From contig JAJEKB010020949.1 of the NCBI GenBank assembly GCA_022393335.1, forward strand, positions 1 to 64,000: a DNA stretch of 64,000 nucleotides, in the 5' to 3' direction. A program made the position numbers and the translations under genes. Shown piece by piece: positions 45,990-59,367 of the stretch. The stretch comes from Macrotrachela quadricornifera. Lineage: Eukaryota; Rotifera; Eurotatoria; Philodinida; Philodinidae. Within the stretch, counting starts at the first letter, position 1. Every line of letters starts with the position of its first letter. The notes under the pieces are model-generated. The model saw only the letters and a list, made by a program, of their open reading frames with translations, ran no database searches and had not been told where the DNA came from.

Positions 45990-48030
45990 TATTTTCTGAA
46001 TTCGACAAAGAGAAGTGTGCCAAAACGAGAGTTGAGACCGTTAAAGACACAAAAAAGGTTAACGATACCGAAAAATTCTAATGTACCCAGCAAAATTTCA
46101 TTGGTTAACGATTTCAAATTCCTTTTATTTTTTTTTCAGACATATTGTCAAAAAAAAAAGGTTCAAGAAGATTTTCATACCACCATTAATTATGTATGTC
46201 TAGATTAGGGCATTGATTTTTTTTATTTTACACTAGATAAGACGAATAGTTGATAAAACAAACTTCACGCAATTGTTGAACCACTATGACAAAATAAAGC
46301 TTATTATCACTCTAGATAAAACTATGTAGGTGCGAATCGATTTGTCTATTTCGTATTTGACAGCTATTGATTATAGTGTGAAATACATGGATATCTCAAA
46401 ACAGATGTTTGTGAAAAATGACCAGTAGAGTCTTTGTATAATTATTCATCGATCAAGCTTATCCTTAGTCAAGAATGATAATCAATATGTATCATTTCAA
46501 CCAGTAAAATATAGCACTAAAAACTTGAATATTGTCTTGGTAGAACGAAGGTCTGATGATTTATCTCCGACACTCGTTGAAAAAAAGTCAGATTGAAATG
46601 TAATAGAAAAATTCTTCAACATGGAATATTTGGCATATGACAGGAATATTTTTAAGGGAAACAAATTGACAAATAGTTTCATATTATCAACAATTTCTTT
46701 ACAATTCTAAGGAGACTTCTGAGAGAGTTTCTAAAAAAAACCCAAGGGAGAAAAAGCAAAGTTTTTGATTGCCCAGATTATCAATGATTATTATGCTCTT
46801 TTTATAAGGAAAAATCACCTATTCGAGTCATTTTCAGCGACGATAAGAATTGTATCTTGATACATCATAAGAATACGACGATTTTACCAGTGGATTTTCA
46901 GAGCAAAACAGAATGTATGAATAATAACAGTTAGATAAATTGCTATCAAATTTCAGCAATGAAGATAAAATCAGATACAAATCTCTAGTGTCTTGTGAAA
47001 GGGTTAAGTGAAGATGAGTTGAATGAATTAGCAAGTATCAGTGCCTCTGATGATGAAGGAGTATAAGCTGAAGGGCACAATGATGGTACACTTGCTGTTG
47101 GTAAAGTGGATAAGATGGTGTTTGTGGCTAGTAGAGCTGAAAAAGTGATCAATTAAATTTAATGACATTACTGATCAGTAATTCAAGTTCTAGTGAAAGG
47201 ACAAGAGTTACATTGCTTAATGTAATGCATGTATACTTTGGAAAGTATTTAGTTGTTCAGATCTAAGTTACAGTATGTCAGTGCCACCTTTACATCCAAG
47301 AAATAAGCTGATTTCATTCCGTGCTTGAAAAGCAAGCAATTCAACCTCTTGCTTTCCAGAAATTTGATGAATTAAGTCACAAAAAGCGTCATCATGAAGA
47401 GCCAAAATACCAGCACGGGCGGGTGGAAAAAGTTGAATTTTTGATTGCATTGAATGATCAATGATCAGAGTCAGGGCGAAGAGGTCAGAGCAGGGAGTAA
47501 GTATATCCAAAACGGAGAAATGTCAACAAAATTTTTGCCTGACTGGATTTTTGGAATTTTTTTTCATTCGCAGCACCTAAGGTTCTCTGAAAACCAGAGT
47601 TGAAGATCTTCTTTTTTTTCGCACCTCACTTGGGTTTTTTGGAGTACTATCTGCTCCAGCAATTGGTCTCTGGTCTCTGGTCTCTTGGTCCAGCCGGAGA
47701 TCGGGGATAGTACATCCCAAAATCGGAGACAACATTTTCCAAAATTGGGGAAAATTCCAGTAATATGTTCCAAACGCAGGGGAAAGGGTAATACCCTGGT
47801 TGCGCCGGCTCTGCCAATGGTTATTGGTGATTGTCAATAAGGTGGACACTTTAATTTAACTTAAAATTGAGTTTTTTTACATAGAGTTTGATACTAGGTT
47901 TATGTTTCTTCTATTTAAGGCTTAATCTACTTAAAATTAGATGCCAGTGATTGTCTTACGCAAATGTCAAATAACTTTGAGATTTTCTTTACTCCAATAT
48001 CGGCATATAATGGCGTTCTTCAGGCCGTAT
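45990..48030. other. No supported gene
   Basis: A few possible decayed coding pieces (for example around 46965-47065) but no consistent frame. The segment 47560-47830 is more GC-rich than average and contains repeated GGTCTCTGGTCTCT. I cannot assign it. Confidence 0.3.
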
Positions 48031-48270
48031 CAAAGATGTTCCCTACTCATCCTTACGTTGGTTCGAACAAGGCTATGTTTTATCCTTACAATAAGTGAAA
48101 AAAATTCCACTAAAATCTGATTGTTCAATTAAGAAAAGCTCTCAACTAATCAGATTTTAGTAGGACTTTTCTCCTCTATTATAAAGATAGAGCATAGACT
48201 TGCAAGGGCGATCTCGAGATTACTGGTAGTCCTCTTTCATATAGTCCGAACAGCACTATGGTATGTTCAT
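48030..48270. repeat. Imperfect foldback repeat
   Basis: The inner stem CACTAAAATCTGATTG pairs with AATCAGATTTTAGTAG around 48115-48165. The outer segments AACAAGGCTATGTTTTATCC and its diverged complement near 48183-48213 extend the hairpin. No coding. Confidence 0.45.
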
Positions 48271-48541
48271 ACAATAGCGGGAAAGCAGGTTCACTATGAT
48301 CCATTTCTGATTGTCAAAGATGGCTTGATTGCAATTAGCTTTTCCCCCCTAGTAGAAACTATGAATTAAAGTTTCATTATTAAAGCAATTTTTTTTATGA
48401 AAGTAAACTATCATCTAATACTTTTATTTTTTCTTTATAGAATTTCCATTCTACTAGTTGTTGAATTGAAAGATAATTTTTATTTAATGAACATTTTTTT
48501 ATCAGCTTAATCGTTTAGTTACATTTAAAATATTTTTAAAT

Positions 48542-48963
48542 ATGAGCATTAATGTTAATGCTGAACGTTGTAGCGCTTATCATCAACGCATCAGTAATGT
48601 ATCCAATCGTCTTCAAAGCACGGATACAAATCTTTCTCAACAAGGTAATGGTATTAGCGTTCATCAAAAAGAGAATATAAGGCTAGTGAATGAATATGAA
48701 ATGATCTAGAATGATATTAATAATTATTTTTACGAAATGAATCATTTGAATGATGAAACTGAACTAAATTCCTTTACACACAATAAGAACAGTAATGATT
48801 ATATTGACAATGAAATAAACCTCACTTTTGAATTAGATTATTCAACAGATACTGATGATAATGATAATACTCTGCTTTATTCCAATAGTTCTATTTGTTT
48901 TCATCAAGTATTTGTAGCTATTAAACGTTTTATTGTTAAATGCAATTCAACCTATACTACAGG
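48542..48963 (+). pseudogene. Hypothetical gene exon with one in-frame TAG
   Basis: ATG 48542 opens 55 codons, a single TAG at 48707, then 85 more codons in the same frame up to 48963. The translation is normal-looking, acidic in the middle (DYSTDTDDNDN) and ends SICFHQVFVAIKRF-IVKCN. The frame then meets a (GTAG)n microsatellite that also begins with GT, so it could be a splice donor. No downstream exon was found. It is either a dead gene or the first exon of a gene with one nonsense mutation. I do not recognise the family. Confidence 0.4.
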
Positions 48964-49083
48964 TAGGTAGGTAAGTAGGTAGATAGATAGGTGGGTAGAT
49001 AGATAGATAAGTAGATAGATAGGTAGACAGATAGATAGATTATTTATCTACTGGCCTACCTATCTATCTATCTATCTGTCTAT
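48962..49083. repeat. GTAG/GATA microsatellite forming a hairpin
   Basis: About 75 bp of GTAG and GATA units are followed at once by their complement (CTAC and TATC units, to CTGTCTATTG). This is a self-complementary tract. Confidence 0.85.
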
Positions 49084-51300
49084 TGATGTTTTAGTGAAGC
49101 AAAATTTCAGTGATAATATCACTAAAATATGTCATGTATTCGTCTATAATAACACATTCTTTACTTTTTAAGTCACTCCCTATACGATACTCCGGGATTC
49201 ACCGAAAACTCCCTCTTAAATCTCCGGGGAGTTTTATCGGAGATTCTCCGGGGATTAGACAAGGGAGAATGGGCTAGGGTATGCAATAAATAATTTTAAA
49301 ACTAGCACGAGCAGAGCAAATCATACCTTACGTATAACCTCCCGCATATTAATAAATGAAGGAAAACTATTTCTTTATAAAATTTTTTGTAAAAAAATAG
49401 TGAAATGCATCGGTGGACCGCATCGCTGTGAAGGAGTGAAAGGTTGCAAAATCAACGAACGTTTTCCATATAATATATTGCATCGAAAATTTTGAATATT
49501 TTACTCCTGAGTACGATCATCTCGAGTATTCCACTTATCTCTGCTGACAATCATTCAAGTTTTTACACCTTTCTGAATAACAATATAAGAGAAGAAAAAG
49601 CTACATATGTACTCTCTACTCAAAAGCTTGTTGGAACAGCAACCCAGACTAAATGAAAAGATATGAAAAAGTTGATGATCGAAGCAGAAAAATGATAAAG
49701 GTTTTAATATTTGCTGACGTGAAAATTATTTTAACATAGCTAGATCGATCTTTAATTTTTGAATATTTGATTCAGCACTCATTAATTCTAATTAATATTG
49801 ATCTGTTTTTTCTTCTTAGTTTATGTAGTCCTTGTTTTGCATAATGCTTCCTCTATAAACAACTTTTTACATAATGGACAACGTAGTATTATAATGCAAG
49901 GAACGATCTATGCACAGAAAATGTCATATCATGTATCGATAAAGATACACAGTCCATTTGTTTCATTTATATATATTTTAGGTGGAAACACGATTCTTTT
50001 ATTTAGTTGAGGTAGAGATATTGTCCCATTAATTTAAATATTGCTTAAATAGAAATAAAATTTTTACTTCCTAATATATAATAGATTTCCTGAAAGTTTT
50101 TCAATTTAAGATAAATTGATTAACCTCTGGTACACTTTACGGTAGGTTTTCGTATCCCTTTCTGAGTATAAAATATTTTTCTTAAATCGTTTATATACTC
50201 TTCTGTGTAACTTGAAGAAGGATTTATGCAGCTCATATACCTTTCCATACACCCTACGAAAGACTACATGAAAGTGTATTTGATACGGTATAATTTCATA
50301 AATCCTTCAAATGTATATTATTCTCTGTTTCTTTTGCCGCGTTGTTATATTACACTACATCATCACACATACATGCTCTTTTTGATTGTTTAGTTCTTTT
50401 TTTTTAATTTTTTGCTCTTCGTCTCACTGTGTAATTAATTACGCGACTCTTTCATTGTATGAAATAAGACAGATGCAGAATGAGAAAAAATGAAAGAGAT
50501 CGACTTATTTTGATTTCATCAGATTTTCGAAGTAACCATCTTCATTATACATACATAGTGTACTTTTCCGATGTATTGCTCGAAAATTTATTTTTTATCA
50601 AGTATAAGGTAGTGAAGCCTCAACGATATAAATTCTGAATTACTTTGAGTAAGAAAATTTTCGATAAATAGATTCAAAGAACATATCTGTGTATGAATAA
50701 TAAAAACGAGCGTTTCGAAAATTTGATCAGATAAATAGTTTTAATTTCATCTTTACTGTTTTTCATTTTTCATCAATATCACATTTTGCACATCGAAATA
50801 TCTACGTGGTTAATTACATGAGTAACGTTCATCTAGAAACTTATTCTGCTTTTTCTCGTGAACATCACTTTTTTTAACTATTGTTAAATCGTTTAGTTAT
50901 TTATTCGCAAAAAATTAACCTCAAATTCGCACTTTTCATTCTTGAGAGTGTATGTGCATGTAAATGTTTACCAATTTTTGTACGCATCTACACCTATGGC
51001 TTAACATTAGTTATGTTTTCGGGAGTACAAATTACAGTTATATATTAAAACCTGAAACTGTTTAAAAGCCGTCTTGAGTGTACGGGAAGAACATCCGTTG
51101 CGTTACCTGAATTAATAATAAGGAGATATTTTGAAAGAATATCGAAGTATGATGCTCCGATCATGTTTAGGACATCACAAACTAAAAGAAATTCCATGAA
51201 TTATGTCCACATGATCTTTCACAACTTGTGGGACCAGGCTCAGATAGTCTGGAAGAGTTTTAAACTACCATCTTTTAACGGTTTATAAAAACCTTTACAT
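49084..51300. other. Gene-free stretch
   Basis: A short GC-richer segment with repeated CTCCGGGGA lies at 49180-49262. A weak inverted pair (TACACTTTACGG-type against AAGTGTAT) spans 50140-50280. No exon is supported. Confidence 0.35.
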
Positions 51301-51406
51301 GTCGTCCGTAGTAAGCTTACAAGCAACTTCCAAAACTTTGACTAGCGCATCTGATTCGCTTTCTACGACTGATTAATTGTTACTAAAACGAATTCTTTGC
51401 ATACAG

Positions 51407-53154
51407 GATTAGCTTCCTTCATACGAGCACGTTCGCGGCTCTTGTTCGTAGATTGCATTAGTGCATTTTATGCATCTGTTCTTTCTAGATTGTCAACTCT
51501 TGCAGCAAATAGTATAACCAATCGTTCGATATTACTGGTATTTCTTCAAGGTTCAAGACAATTCTGCAATTCTTTCCGACACTCACACAACATATTGTAT
51601 GCATTATTGACCAAATCGGCAAAAGCCGATCCGGATGCAATTGCTTTATGGTCACATAATTATCAATGTACTTACTACGAATTAGATGAAAAGGTGAAAA
51701 TATTAAGTCATGAATTATTGAAAAGGGGTTTAAAGAAAGGCAATCGAATTGCATGTCATTTACACAATTATCCAGAAGCTATCCAATTGTATTTTGCCTG
51801 CTTCAAAATTGGTATATCTATTGTCTTTGTCTATCCAAATTTTCGTCAATTTGAAATTCAAATATTAATTGAAACTGCTCAACCTAAATTGATCGTTACA
51901 CAAACTGCACTTTATCCAAATTTTCAAAAGCTCATTGAAAAGGCTACTTTATTAGAAGAAGATTTTTTTATTATTGACTGTTTAGATAATGAAAAACGAA
52001 ACATACTACCACTCGTCAATCGTCTCGATCGAGATTATGCATCTCAGCATACTGAAGAAGAGAACGCCAGTGCTGATCAAGAAGCAGCAATCTTTTTAAC
52101 ATCTGGCACCACTGGTAAATCGAAATGTGTTCGAACCACTCAAAATCGACTGTTATGTCAACTTGAAGCATATGATTTGTTTAATCATGATCATACAGAT
52201 CGATTTTTACTGATAAGTGTAATGAATAGTTTGACAGGATTAATGGTCAGTATCCTTTCGGCTATTCGATATGGTGCTCGAATTTGTTATCTACCATCTA
52301 ATATGCCTCGCGAAGAATATCTCAAAGCAGTACCGCCAGTTTTATACGAACAAAATATTACAAGAATTTTTTGTATAACATCAATGTTACGTAGTGTGGT
52401 TGAAGAAATAATCAAATTTACTGATGGAAATTTTCGAAAAAACTCTTTACGATATTGTTTGGTTACTGGCGAAAGACTGCCAAAGTCATGTTGTGAACAA
52501 ACAAAAAAATATTTAGGTTTTTATCCTACTGAAATGTATGCATCGACAGAGACTGGCATGACTGCTGTGACAGCAGATGATCCACCGGTATGTGGACGTT
52601 TTAAGGCCGTTGGTGAGAATAAGCTTCGAATAACTAATGATGATTGCGAGCAGATGCCTTTCAATACTACTGGTGAGATTACGATCTATTCAAAGGGAAT
52701 CATGAAAGATTACTTAAATGATGAAGAAGCAACGGAAAAAATCACGAAAAATGGTTGGTTCAAAACAGGTGATCTTAGATATATAGAGACGAATGATTGT
52801 TTGAATATCATTGGTCGAATGAAAAAAATTGTCATTTGCAATGGATGCAATGCCAATCTTTTGGAATTGGAAGAAACAGTTTTGGAATGTCATTATGTTT
52901 ATGAAGTATGTGCGACAAGTATACCATATAGAGATTCGGAAAAACCAACCATCTATGTTGCACTTCAGCCATCATGTTCGATCAATGATCTTGAAGCTGA
53001 ACAAATGTTATTCACTTATTTAAAAGAGAAACTAGCTGATTTTAAATTACCATTGGACATTAAGATATTAGATCTCTTACCAAAAAATGTCGCTGGAAAA
53101 ATAGATTGGAAAACGTTAGCAGAAAGAGCTCAAGCGGAATTTGCTTTAAAGTGA
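51407..53154 (+). CDS. AMP-forming acyl-CoA ligase / adenylation enzyme, 5' end unresolved
   Basis: A long intronless frame of about 580 codons ends at TGA 53154. It opens after a good acceptor (CTTTGCATACAG, ending 51406) and has no ATG for over 250 codons, so an upstream exon must supply the start; I could not find one with the right phase. Counting from the TTG at 51397, the ANL-family core motifs are FLTSGTTGKSK at 233-243 (phosphate loop), YASTETG at 381-387, GWFKTGDL at 453-460 (Asp459 for ribose), GRMKK at 473-477 (hinge), and KNVAGKID with catalytic K568. The enzyme adenylates a carboxylic acid and usually passes it to CoA. The substrate cannot be read. The first 70 residues before NILYALLTKSAKADPDA are not conserved family sequence. 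Lack of introns may mean bacterial origin. Confidence 0.85.
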
Positions 53155-53866
53155 ACTTATTATATCCATTTAAAAGCTACTGAACATCTTTCTTCTCGAT
53201 GATTGATTATATTTTGCTTTGATCGATTTTTTTCCGAGTGTATGTTGGTCACTTTTTTTTATAGATTGAAAAGTCTGTGCAGATGTTAAGTTTAAAAAAA
53301 TCTGGACTTTTCACATTTGATTCATATACATTCAAGTGTTGTCGTTCTAAACATCGCTGAATCAGAATCAAACATTATGTATTGTAGTCTAAGAGGCTAT
53401 TCTAAAGGACGTCGCGAAGGTGGTGGAAGGTATCTTAATTTTAGTTATCACACACCGAAAACAAAGCAGGGTGTTGCCGTTTGAAACGAATTCGAAACCC
53501 CTTTTTAAATCGTTCCATTATGCAGATTCCGCCGGAAACTTTGAGGAAACTATGTCTATTCCGATAACTTCCCGTCCTTTCCAGACAGGATCCCGAAGGA
53601 ACCGCCTGGAAATATACACGGAAGATGGAACCAGTTTTCCCACCAGAATTTACACATATTGGAACCGTTGAAGTCCAAGAACTTACGAATACCGGGAAAC
53701 AAATGGAACAGGTCGATGTCCATCGGAATAATGTCGTACTCAAACGGAAATAAGCACGTATCCCACCGGAAATAATCGGATACGACAGGAAATCGCAACG
53801 TATCCTACATATCAAAAGTCTCGCCAGTATCATCATCATTTCCCATTTCTTTAAATTTTTAATTAT
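53155..53866. other. Spacer with GC-rich segment
   Basis: 53400-53820 is richer in GC and contains many CCGGAA, CCGGGAA and GGAAC words, so both strands are open by chance. It looks like a decayed simple or tandem repeat rather than a gene. Confidence 0.4.
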
Positions 53867-53867
53867 T

Positions 53868-54040
53868 GGATTCCACTAGAATTCATGGCAATTTCATGAA
53901 GTTTTCACTAAGATTTCGTGAAGATTTCAATACAATTTCATGACGATTTTATGAAAATTTCACTAGAATTTCACTATGTTTCCACTACGAATTCCTAAGG
54001 ATACCTCTAGTATTTCGCTAGAACGGGACTAAAATTTCCT
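53868..54040. repeat. Degenerate tandem repeat, about 11-22 bp units
   Basis: Alternating ATTTCATGAAG- and ATTTCACTAGA-like units run for about 170 bp (for example TTTCACTAAGATTTCGTGAA and TTTCACTAGAATTTCACTA). Confidence 0.6.
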
Positions 54041-55900
54041 GTACGATCGTTGAACGTTTTGACATGGATGTTTGTATCATTTCATTTAATAAATTCAGGA
54101 GAACTACGTAGCACGTATATTCTTCCTTAGAAAGGCGCAGTGGAGCCATCACTATAAGAAGAAAAGATGTAATCCTTAACTGCACTTACTTCGAAGGATT
54201 AAGTTTGAAAGGCTATAGAAATAACAAACTATGTAGTCACTTATACATATATAGCGACTCCTGCAAAACAAAACGGTGAATGAATACTCGACAGAAATCC
54301 TAGTAAAATCCTTTTAATCGTGTTTTGAAATTTGCTTAACAAATACAAGTAATTCATTAATTAATTGATTATGTGAGTTTACACAAATGAAACAGAAACC
54401 AAATCTGCGCGAATAATATCTACTTCCGACAAAAATCATCGATTGATTAAGTAGAAACTATCGCTGCAATGTGCGTCTCAATCGAGCAACGCATAAACCT
54501 GCATTCTAATATTTAAGATTCAGTTCACGAACTCCACCTTCATAGAGAATTTATAAGAGCTTGTTTCGTTTTTTTCATTATTAGACAGGAAACGATAGGA
54601 TATGATCCATATCCTGTCGTCCGTAAAAGATTAGAGAAATCATCAATGGAATCCCGCTTTGGGTATATGCCGAAAGTTTATCAGATCCGAGCAGTTCCTG
54701 CCTTACATCTTTGACATGGGTATGGTTACTAATTCAATTAAGTTTTTCCTTAGATATTTGTCAAATGTATAAAAGAAACTAAATGTCATGTCTTATCATT
54801 AGTTTTTTTTTTTGATAATAAAATTGTGTGACCTATTTTCTTTCCTGTTCATTCCAACTTTAAAATACTCTATTTCTGGAAATAAATCGATAATTAATTA
54901 GATATTGTTGAATATAGGTCATTCGTTAGGTTCGAAGTTTTTAATTTTATTTGTATTAGATATATATAGGGTAATCCAAAAGTCTTGGTCGTTCATAGAA
55001 AAATTGTTCATTCTCCGTTAAAATAAACTGAGAAATGCTCAAAATTTGGTATCTTATCTCGTGTAACTAGACAAATATTACCACAAATTTTCATGTCTCT
55101 ATCCCTTATTATATTATTTTAGTTTCGAAAAGGAAGCAAAACTCTATGCGATTAATTTTTGCCGTCGTAAAAAAAACATTTTGTTTCTACACGAACGAAA
55201 AGTTCGTTTTTTTTTCTCTTTGTCACCTAATACATTTTATTAGAAAAAAGTAAAATATACAAGCATAAGATGCAGTGTCAAAAGTTCTACAATTTACAAA
55301 GAAAAAGCAAAATTTAGCGCGGTCTGTTTTTGCAATGGCAGAAATTAATCATGAAGAGTTTTGCTTCTGTTTTGAAAATAAAAATAGCATAATTAAAATA
55401 CACTTTATTTTGTTCTATGAATAGAACATATCAAATGATAGAAAAATAGAACGCAAAAGTGACCCTTTTACATGTATTATGCATCAACAATTATTTTTGG
55501 GACATGAAGAAAATAAGATTTCTAGAATGTTAGCCTGTATATCTCCTTTGTAATCAGCAATATAAACTACAGAATTTTTCTCAAACACACGCTTACATAC
55601 ATACAGATAAATCCTACATCTCTATTTATCACAATTAATCTTTGAACGATATTTAAATGAGAATAGCAACATATAATAACAGATGTTTACATTGATTGTT
55701 TCTCAAGGTAAATCATTGATAAAAAAATGTTAATTGAATACATCTATCTCATCTACACAATGTCCTATCATGATAGTTATAGTACCAATGCAAACTTATT
55801 GATTCTTGGCTTTTTTTTTTCTAGAATAGGATTAAGCATAGAAGCAGTATTGAATTTCCAATTATCAGAAAATATAACTCAAATCATTATTTTTTCTACT
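54041..55900. other. Gene-free stretch
   Basis: No supported exon until 55906. The sequence GGGTAATCCAAAAGTCTTGG at 54968-54987 resembles an isolated mariner-type terminal repeat, but no partner end was found. Confidence 0.35.
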
Positions 55901-55905
55901 AGAAA

Positions 55906-55982
55906 ATGAAAATAGATCTTATTTCAATTCAATCTATATTGATGATGACAACGATTCATTATTTTATATTCACTTTTTTTAG
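55906..55982 (+). other. Candidate signal-peptide exon of the NHL gene
   Basis: ATG 55906 starts 25 codons of signal-peptide character (MKIDLIS... ending HYFIFTFF) and stops at a good donor, AG|GTAATT. The exit phase (2) does not match the entry phase (1) of the next exon at 56097. Both borders are T homopolymers, so a one-base error or a missed exon could explain the conflict. Confidence 0.35.
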
Positions 55983-56096
55983 GTAATTAAAATTTCTTTT
56001 TTTATTTCGATTATTTTTATAATAAACGAACATATATTGTAGTTTGTCAGGTTTGACTCTTATTTACTTTAATGTATCCAATCAAATAAATTTTAG

Positions 56097-57861
56097 TTTT
56101 TAAACAAGTTTTTGTAAATTCAGAAGAATGTAATGGAATATCCCAATATGATGTATGTTCAACAAATAATGTATGTGGATGTTTTCATAGAACAGGTAAC
56201 AGTGGTAAAGGTATCTGTGGTTTTCTTTGGTTAACTTGTTCTCAACTTGTTTCATGTGATCATCCACATAATATATGTTATGAACCTGATCATGTTTGTG
56301 TACATCATCCACGATGTTATGATCATCCTGTTTGTTATCCATTGTCAAAAACAAATCGACAGCTTTGTCCACCATTAATACGTAAGAAGCGAAAAAAACT
56401 ATTTTTACAATATTTAAATCATAATTTATGAATTTTAAAATATGTGAGAGAATATCAGCAATCATCTTATTTTTTCACGCATAAATTTTTGTTTTAATAC
56501 TCTTTTCTCTGTTTATAAATAGTGACAAATGCTACAACCACGAGCACAAGCACTACAACATCAAGTAAATATTTTAATTAAAATTGTCAAGACAAAGATC
56601 TTATTTTATTGATATAAATGATATAATATCGCATTTGTATAATGGACATGAAATAAGATCATCAAGATTACATACATTTTCGACAGTTTACAAGTCAAAA
56701 AATCATTATCACTAAAAATAGAACTTAAGAAATATTTATTTGATGTAAAATAATAGTTCGTTTGTCTAACAATTCATTGTATCGTAAGAATTTCTCTCCA
56801 TTGAAATTATTAGAAAGATCAAATAAAATTGATAAGATGATATGTCCTTGTTCGATAAACATCAAAAAACTGATTAGTTTAATACAATATAAAATGATAG
56901 TATATTGAAATTTTACGAAGAAAAAATAAAAACTTTTGTTAATTTAGGTTCAATAATGACAACGAAACCTATAGATGGTATTTGTGAAAATGCAATATGG
57001 TCTACAAATGGTACTACTATAGCTGGAAGAGATGGTCTTGGATCTGCACTCTATCGATTACATCATCCTTGGGGATTGTTTATTGATGATGATCAATCTA
57101 TTTATGTTGCAGATTCAAAAAATCATCGTATAGTTAAATGGGAATATGGTACTTCAAATGGTCAATTAGCTGCAGGTGGAAAAGGTAGTGGTAATAATAA
57201 TGATCAATTAAATCATCCATCCGATGTTTTTGTTGATCGAGATGGAACAATTTACATTAGTGATACAGAAAATCGACGCATTCAGCAATGGTCTCGAGGT
57301 GCTAAAACTGGCAGAACAATTATTGATAATATTATGTCTCCTGTTGGTATAGTACGAGATAATCAAGGATTTTTCTATGTATCTGATTGGGAAAAAGGTG
57401 AAGTTAGAAAATGGCGTCTCGGTATGACTACTGGACAACTCGTTGCATCAAGACTTGGTGGACCACGTTTTATATTTGTTGATCGAAATCAATCAATTTA
57501 TATAGCTGAACAGAGACGTGATCGTATAGTAAAAGTAGATGATAAACCAACACAATATCTAACTCTTGCAGGTGAATTACTCGGTGGTAGTGGTCTACAC
57601 CAATTATCAAGTCCATATAGTGCTATTGTTGATGAATTAGGTACTCTTTATATATCGGATACAAATAATCATCGAATAGTACGATGGCCATATGGAGCTA
57701 AAATAGGCAGTGTTATTGTTGGTGGTCGAGGTATGGGTTCTCGATATGATCAACTTAGTTATCCACATGATTTATCATTTGATCGTTATGGAAATCTTTA
57801 TGTAGTCGATTATGGAAATCATCGTGTGCAAAAATATACTATTGATAAAAGTTTATGTTAA
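56097..57861 (+). CDS. Cysteine-rich NHL-repeat beta-propeller protein
   Basis: Three exons are secure: 56097-56381, 56523-56564 and 56948-57861, all phase 1 and GT-AG. The first is a Cys/His-rich, EGF-like extracellular module (about 14 Cys in 95 residues). The second is a 14-residue Thr/Ser linker. The third is a six-bladed NHL propeller; blades begin at HHPWG (about 57060), NHPSD, MSPVG, GGPRF, SSPYS and SYPHD (about 57760), most with the YVADSKNHRIVKW-type strand. NHL propellers bind proteins or RNA; with a Cys-rich module in front this one is probably secreted or membrane-bound. The 5' end is not settled; a signal-peptide-like exon lies at 55906-55982. Rotifers carry many NHL proteins. 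Ligand and role are unknown. Confidence 0.82.
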
Positions 57862-59367
57862 AAAAATATTATTTAATTAATATTTTCTTAATTTTACAAT
57901 CGTTCCTTTTTTTCTGTTTCTTCAAAACAAACATCGAATGGCAAACAAAATGATGACAATCATGAACATTAATCTTTTCATTAAATCATAAAATAAAAAA
58001 TTTATTTCAGTTTTATTCTTCTCAAATTCGATTTAAATGGATTATTTTGTAATTTTTAAATAGAAGATTTTCTCCTATTACAAACGGACAAAAAATACCG
58101 TCAGATAACTATTGAAAAGTTCATTATGCAGTTAAAAGTATTGATATTCTAAATATTTCCATATAGCATGATACCTATATATATCTGTATCAACAATGAT
58201 ACATTGTCAGAGCATTTCGATTAGTTAATTATTGTTTATTCAATATTAGATTCAACATTGTGAATGATGTGAAATGTATTAGTTGAATTTCGAATAAAAA
58301 CCTAATTAAAAATGCTAACAATAAATACGACGAAAATTGAAATGATGTATGTACAGTAGACTCTATTTTAAACTCATTATGATATTCAATATTAATTTAA
58401 AATTAGTATTTATATACATGTTGGCAAGTGAAAAGCTACACATTTGTTGACAATAATATACAAGGTTTTATAGTAGAGAAAAAGCTCGATTATTTAGTAA
58501 AAATAAACATATTGTGTCATTATTTGTATATTGTATTCTATTTATAAACAAACATTAGGTATGATTATTCACTAGTTATTAAATTATTATAAATTTATTT
58601 TTCCTGACATTTTCTTTATTATTATTATTTTCAAAATTGATTTTATCAATGTCATATTACAGTAGAATATTATTAATGTTCTTTCTTTTCTGCATATTCT
58701 AATTTTATTTTTCATTGATATTATCAATATGTTACTATATTTTCTTCTTTGTAATAGTTGAATTTATGATAAAAATAATTTGCTTAACGTAAATAAATTT
58801 CGACCTTCTAAAAAAATCATTGATTTTACTATGACAAATATCTATCTATTCAATTTTTATTTTAATATAATGTCATGATATGTTATAATTCACAAAATAT
58901 CATAATGTTAGATGTTTGTACATGATAACAATATAGACATTTTCAAAGCTCTAATAATAAAAACAAAAAAAGTTGCATAAAATAAATTCAATTCTTATCA
59001 AATATAATTCGAATTTAATTGATAAGTTCTAAATTTTAAATAAAAATATTGTGTCTTTACAAATTGTAGAAAAAGAATTTATAAAAACTAACCATCAATT
59101 AAAAATGTTTTACAACAAATATACATCAATACATGTATACACCTGTTCGTATACATACATAAAAATAATTATTACATACATACAGAGGTGTTCTATTTTT
59201 TATGTATCGTTTTTTTTCATTAAAGAGAAACGGTTGATTGACTTCTCTTTTTTTTAGTCGGATGCCGTATACATGTATTTTGATGAAGGTTGACAAACAG
59301 GTATAATTATTTGGTTACGAACCATCGATCACATCTACACTTCATTTTCTTATCGTGATATTCTTCC
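57862..59367. other. Intergenic spacer
   Basis: Very AT-rich, no exon or clear repeat. It may contain the promoter of the following gene, but no element is identifiable. Confidence 0.4.

Noticed and set aside
51302..51406. ATG 51302 with donor GTAAGC as first exon of the acyl ligase
   Set aside because: It exits in phase 0, while the long frame is entered in phase 1; joining them gives an immediate stop.
53420..53839. Overlapping open frames on both strands
   Set aside because: They come from GC-rich repetitive CCGGAA-type sequence with few stops by chance.
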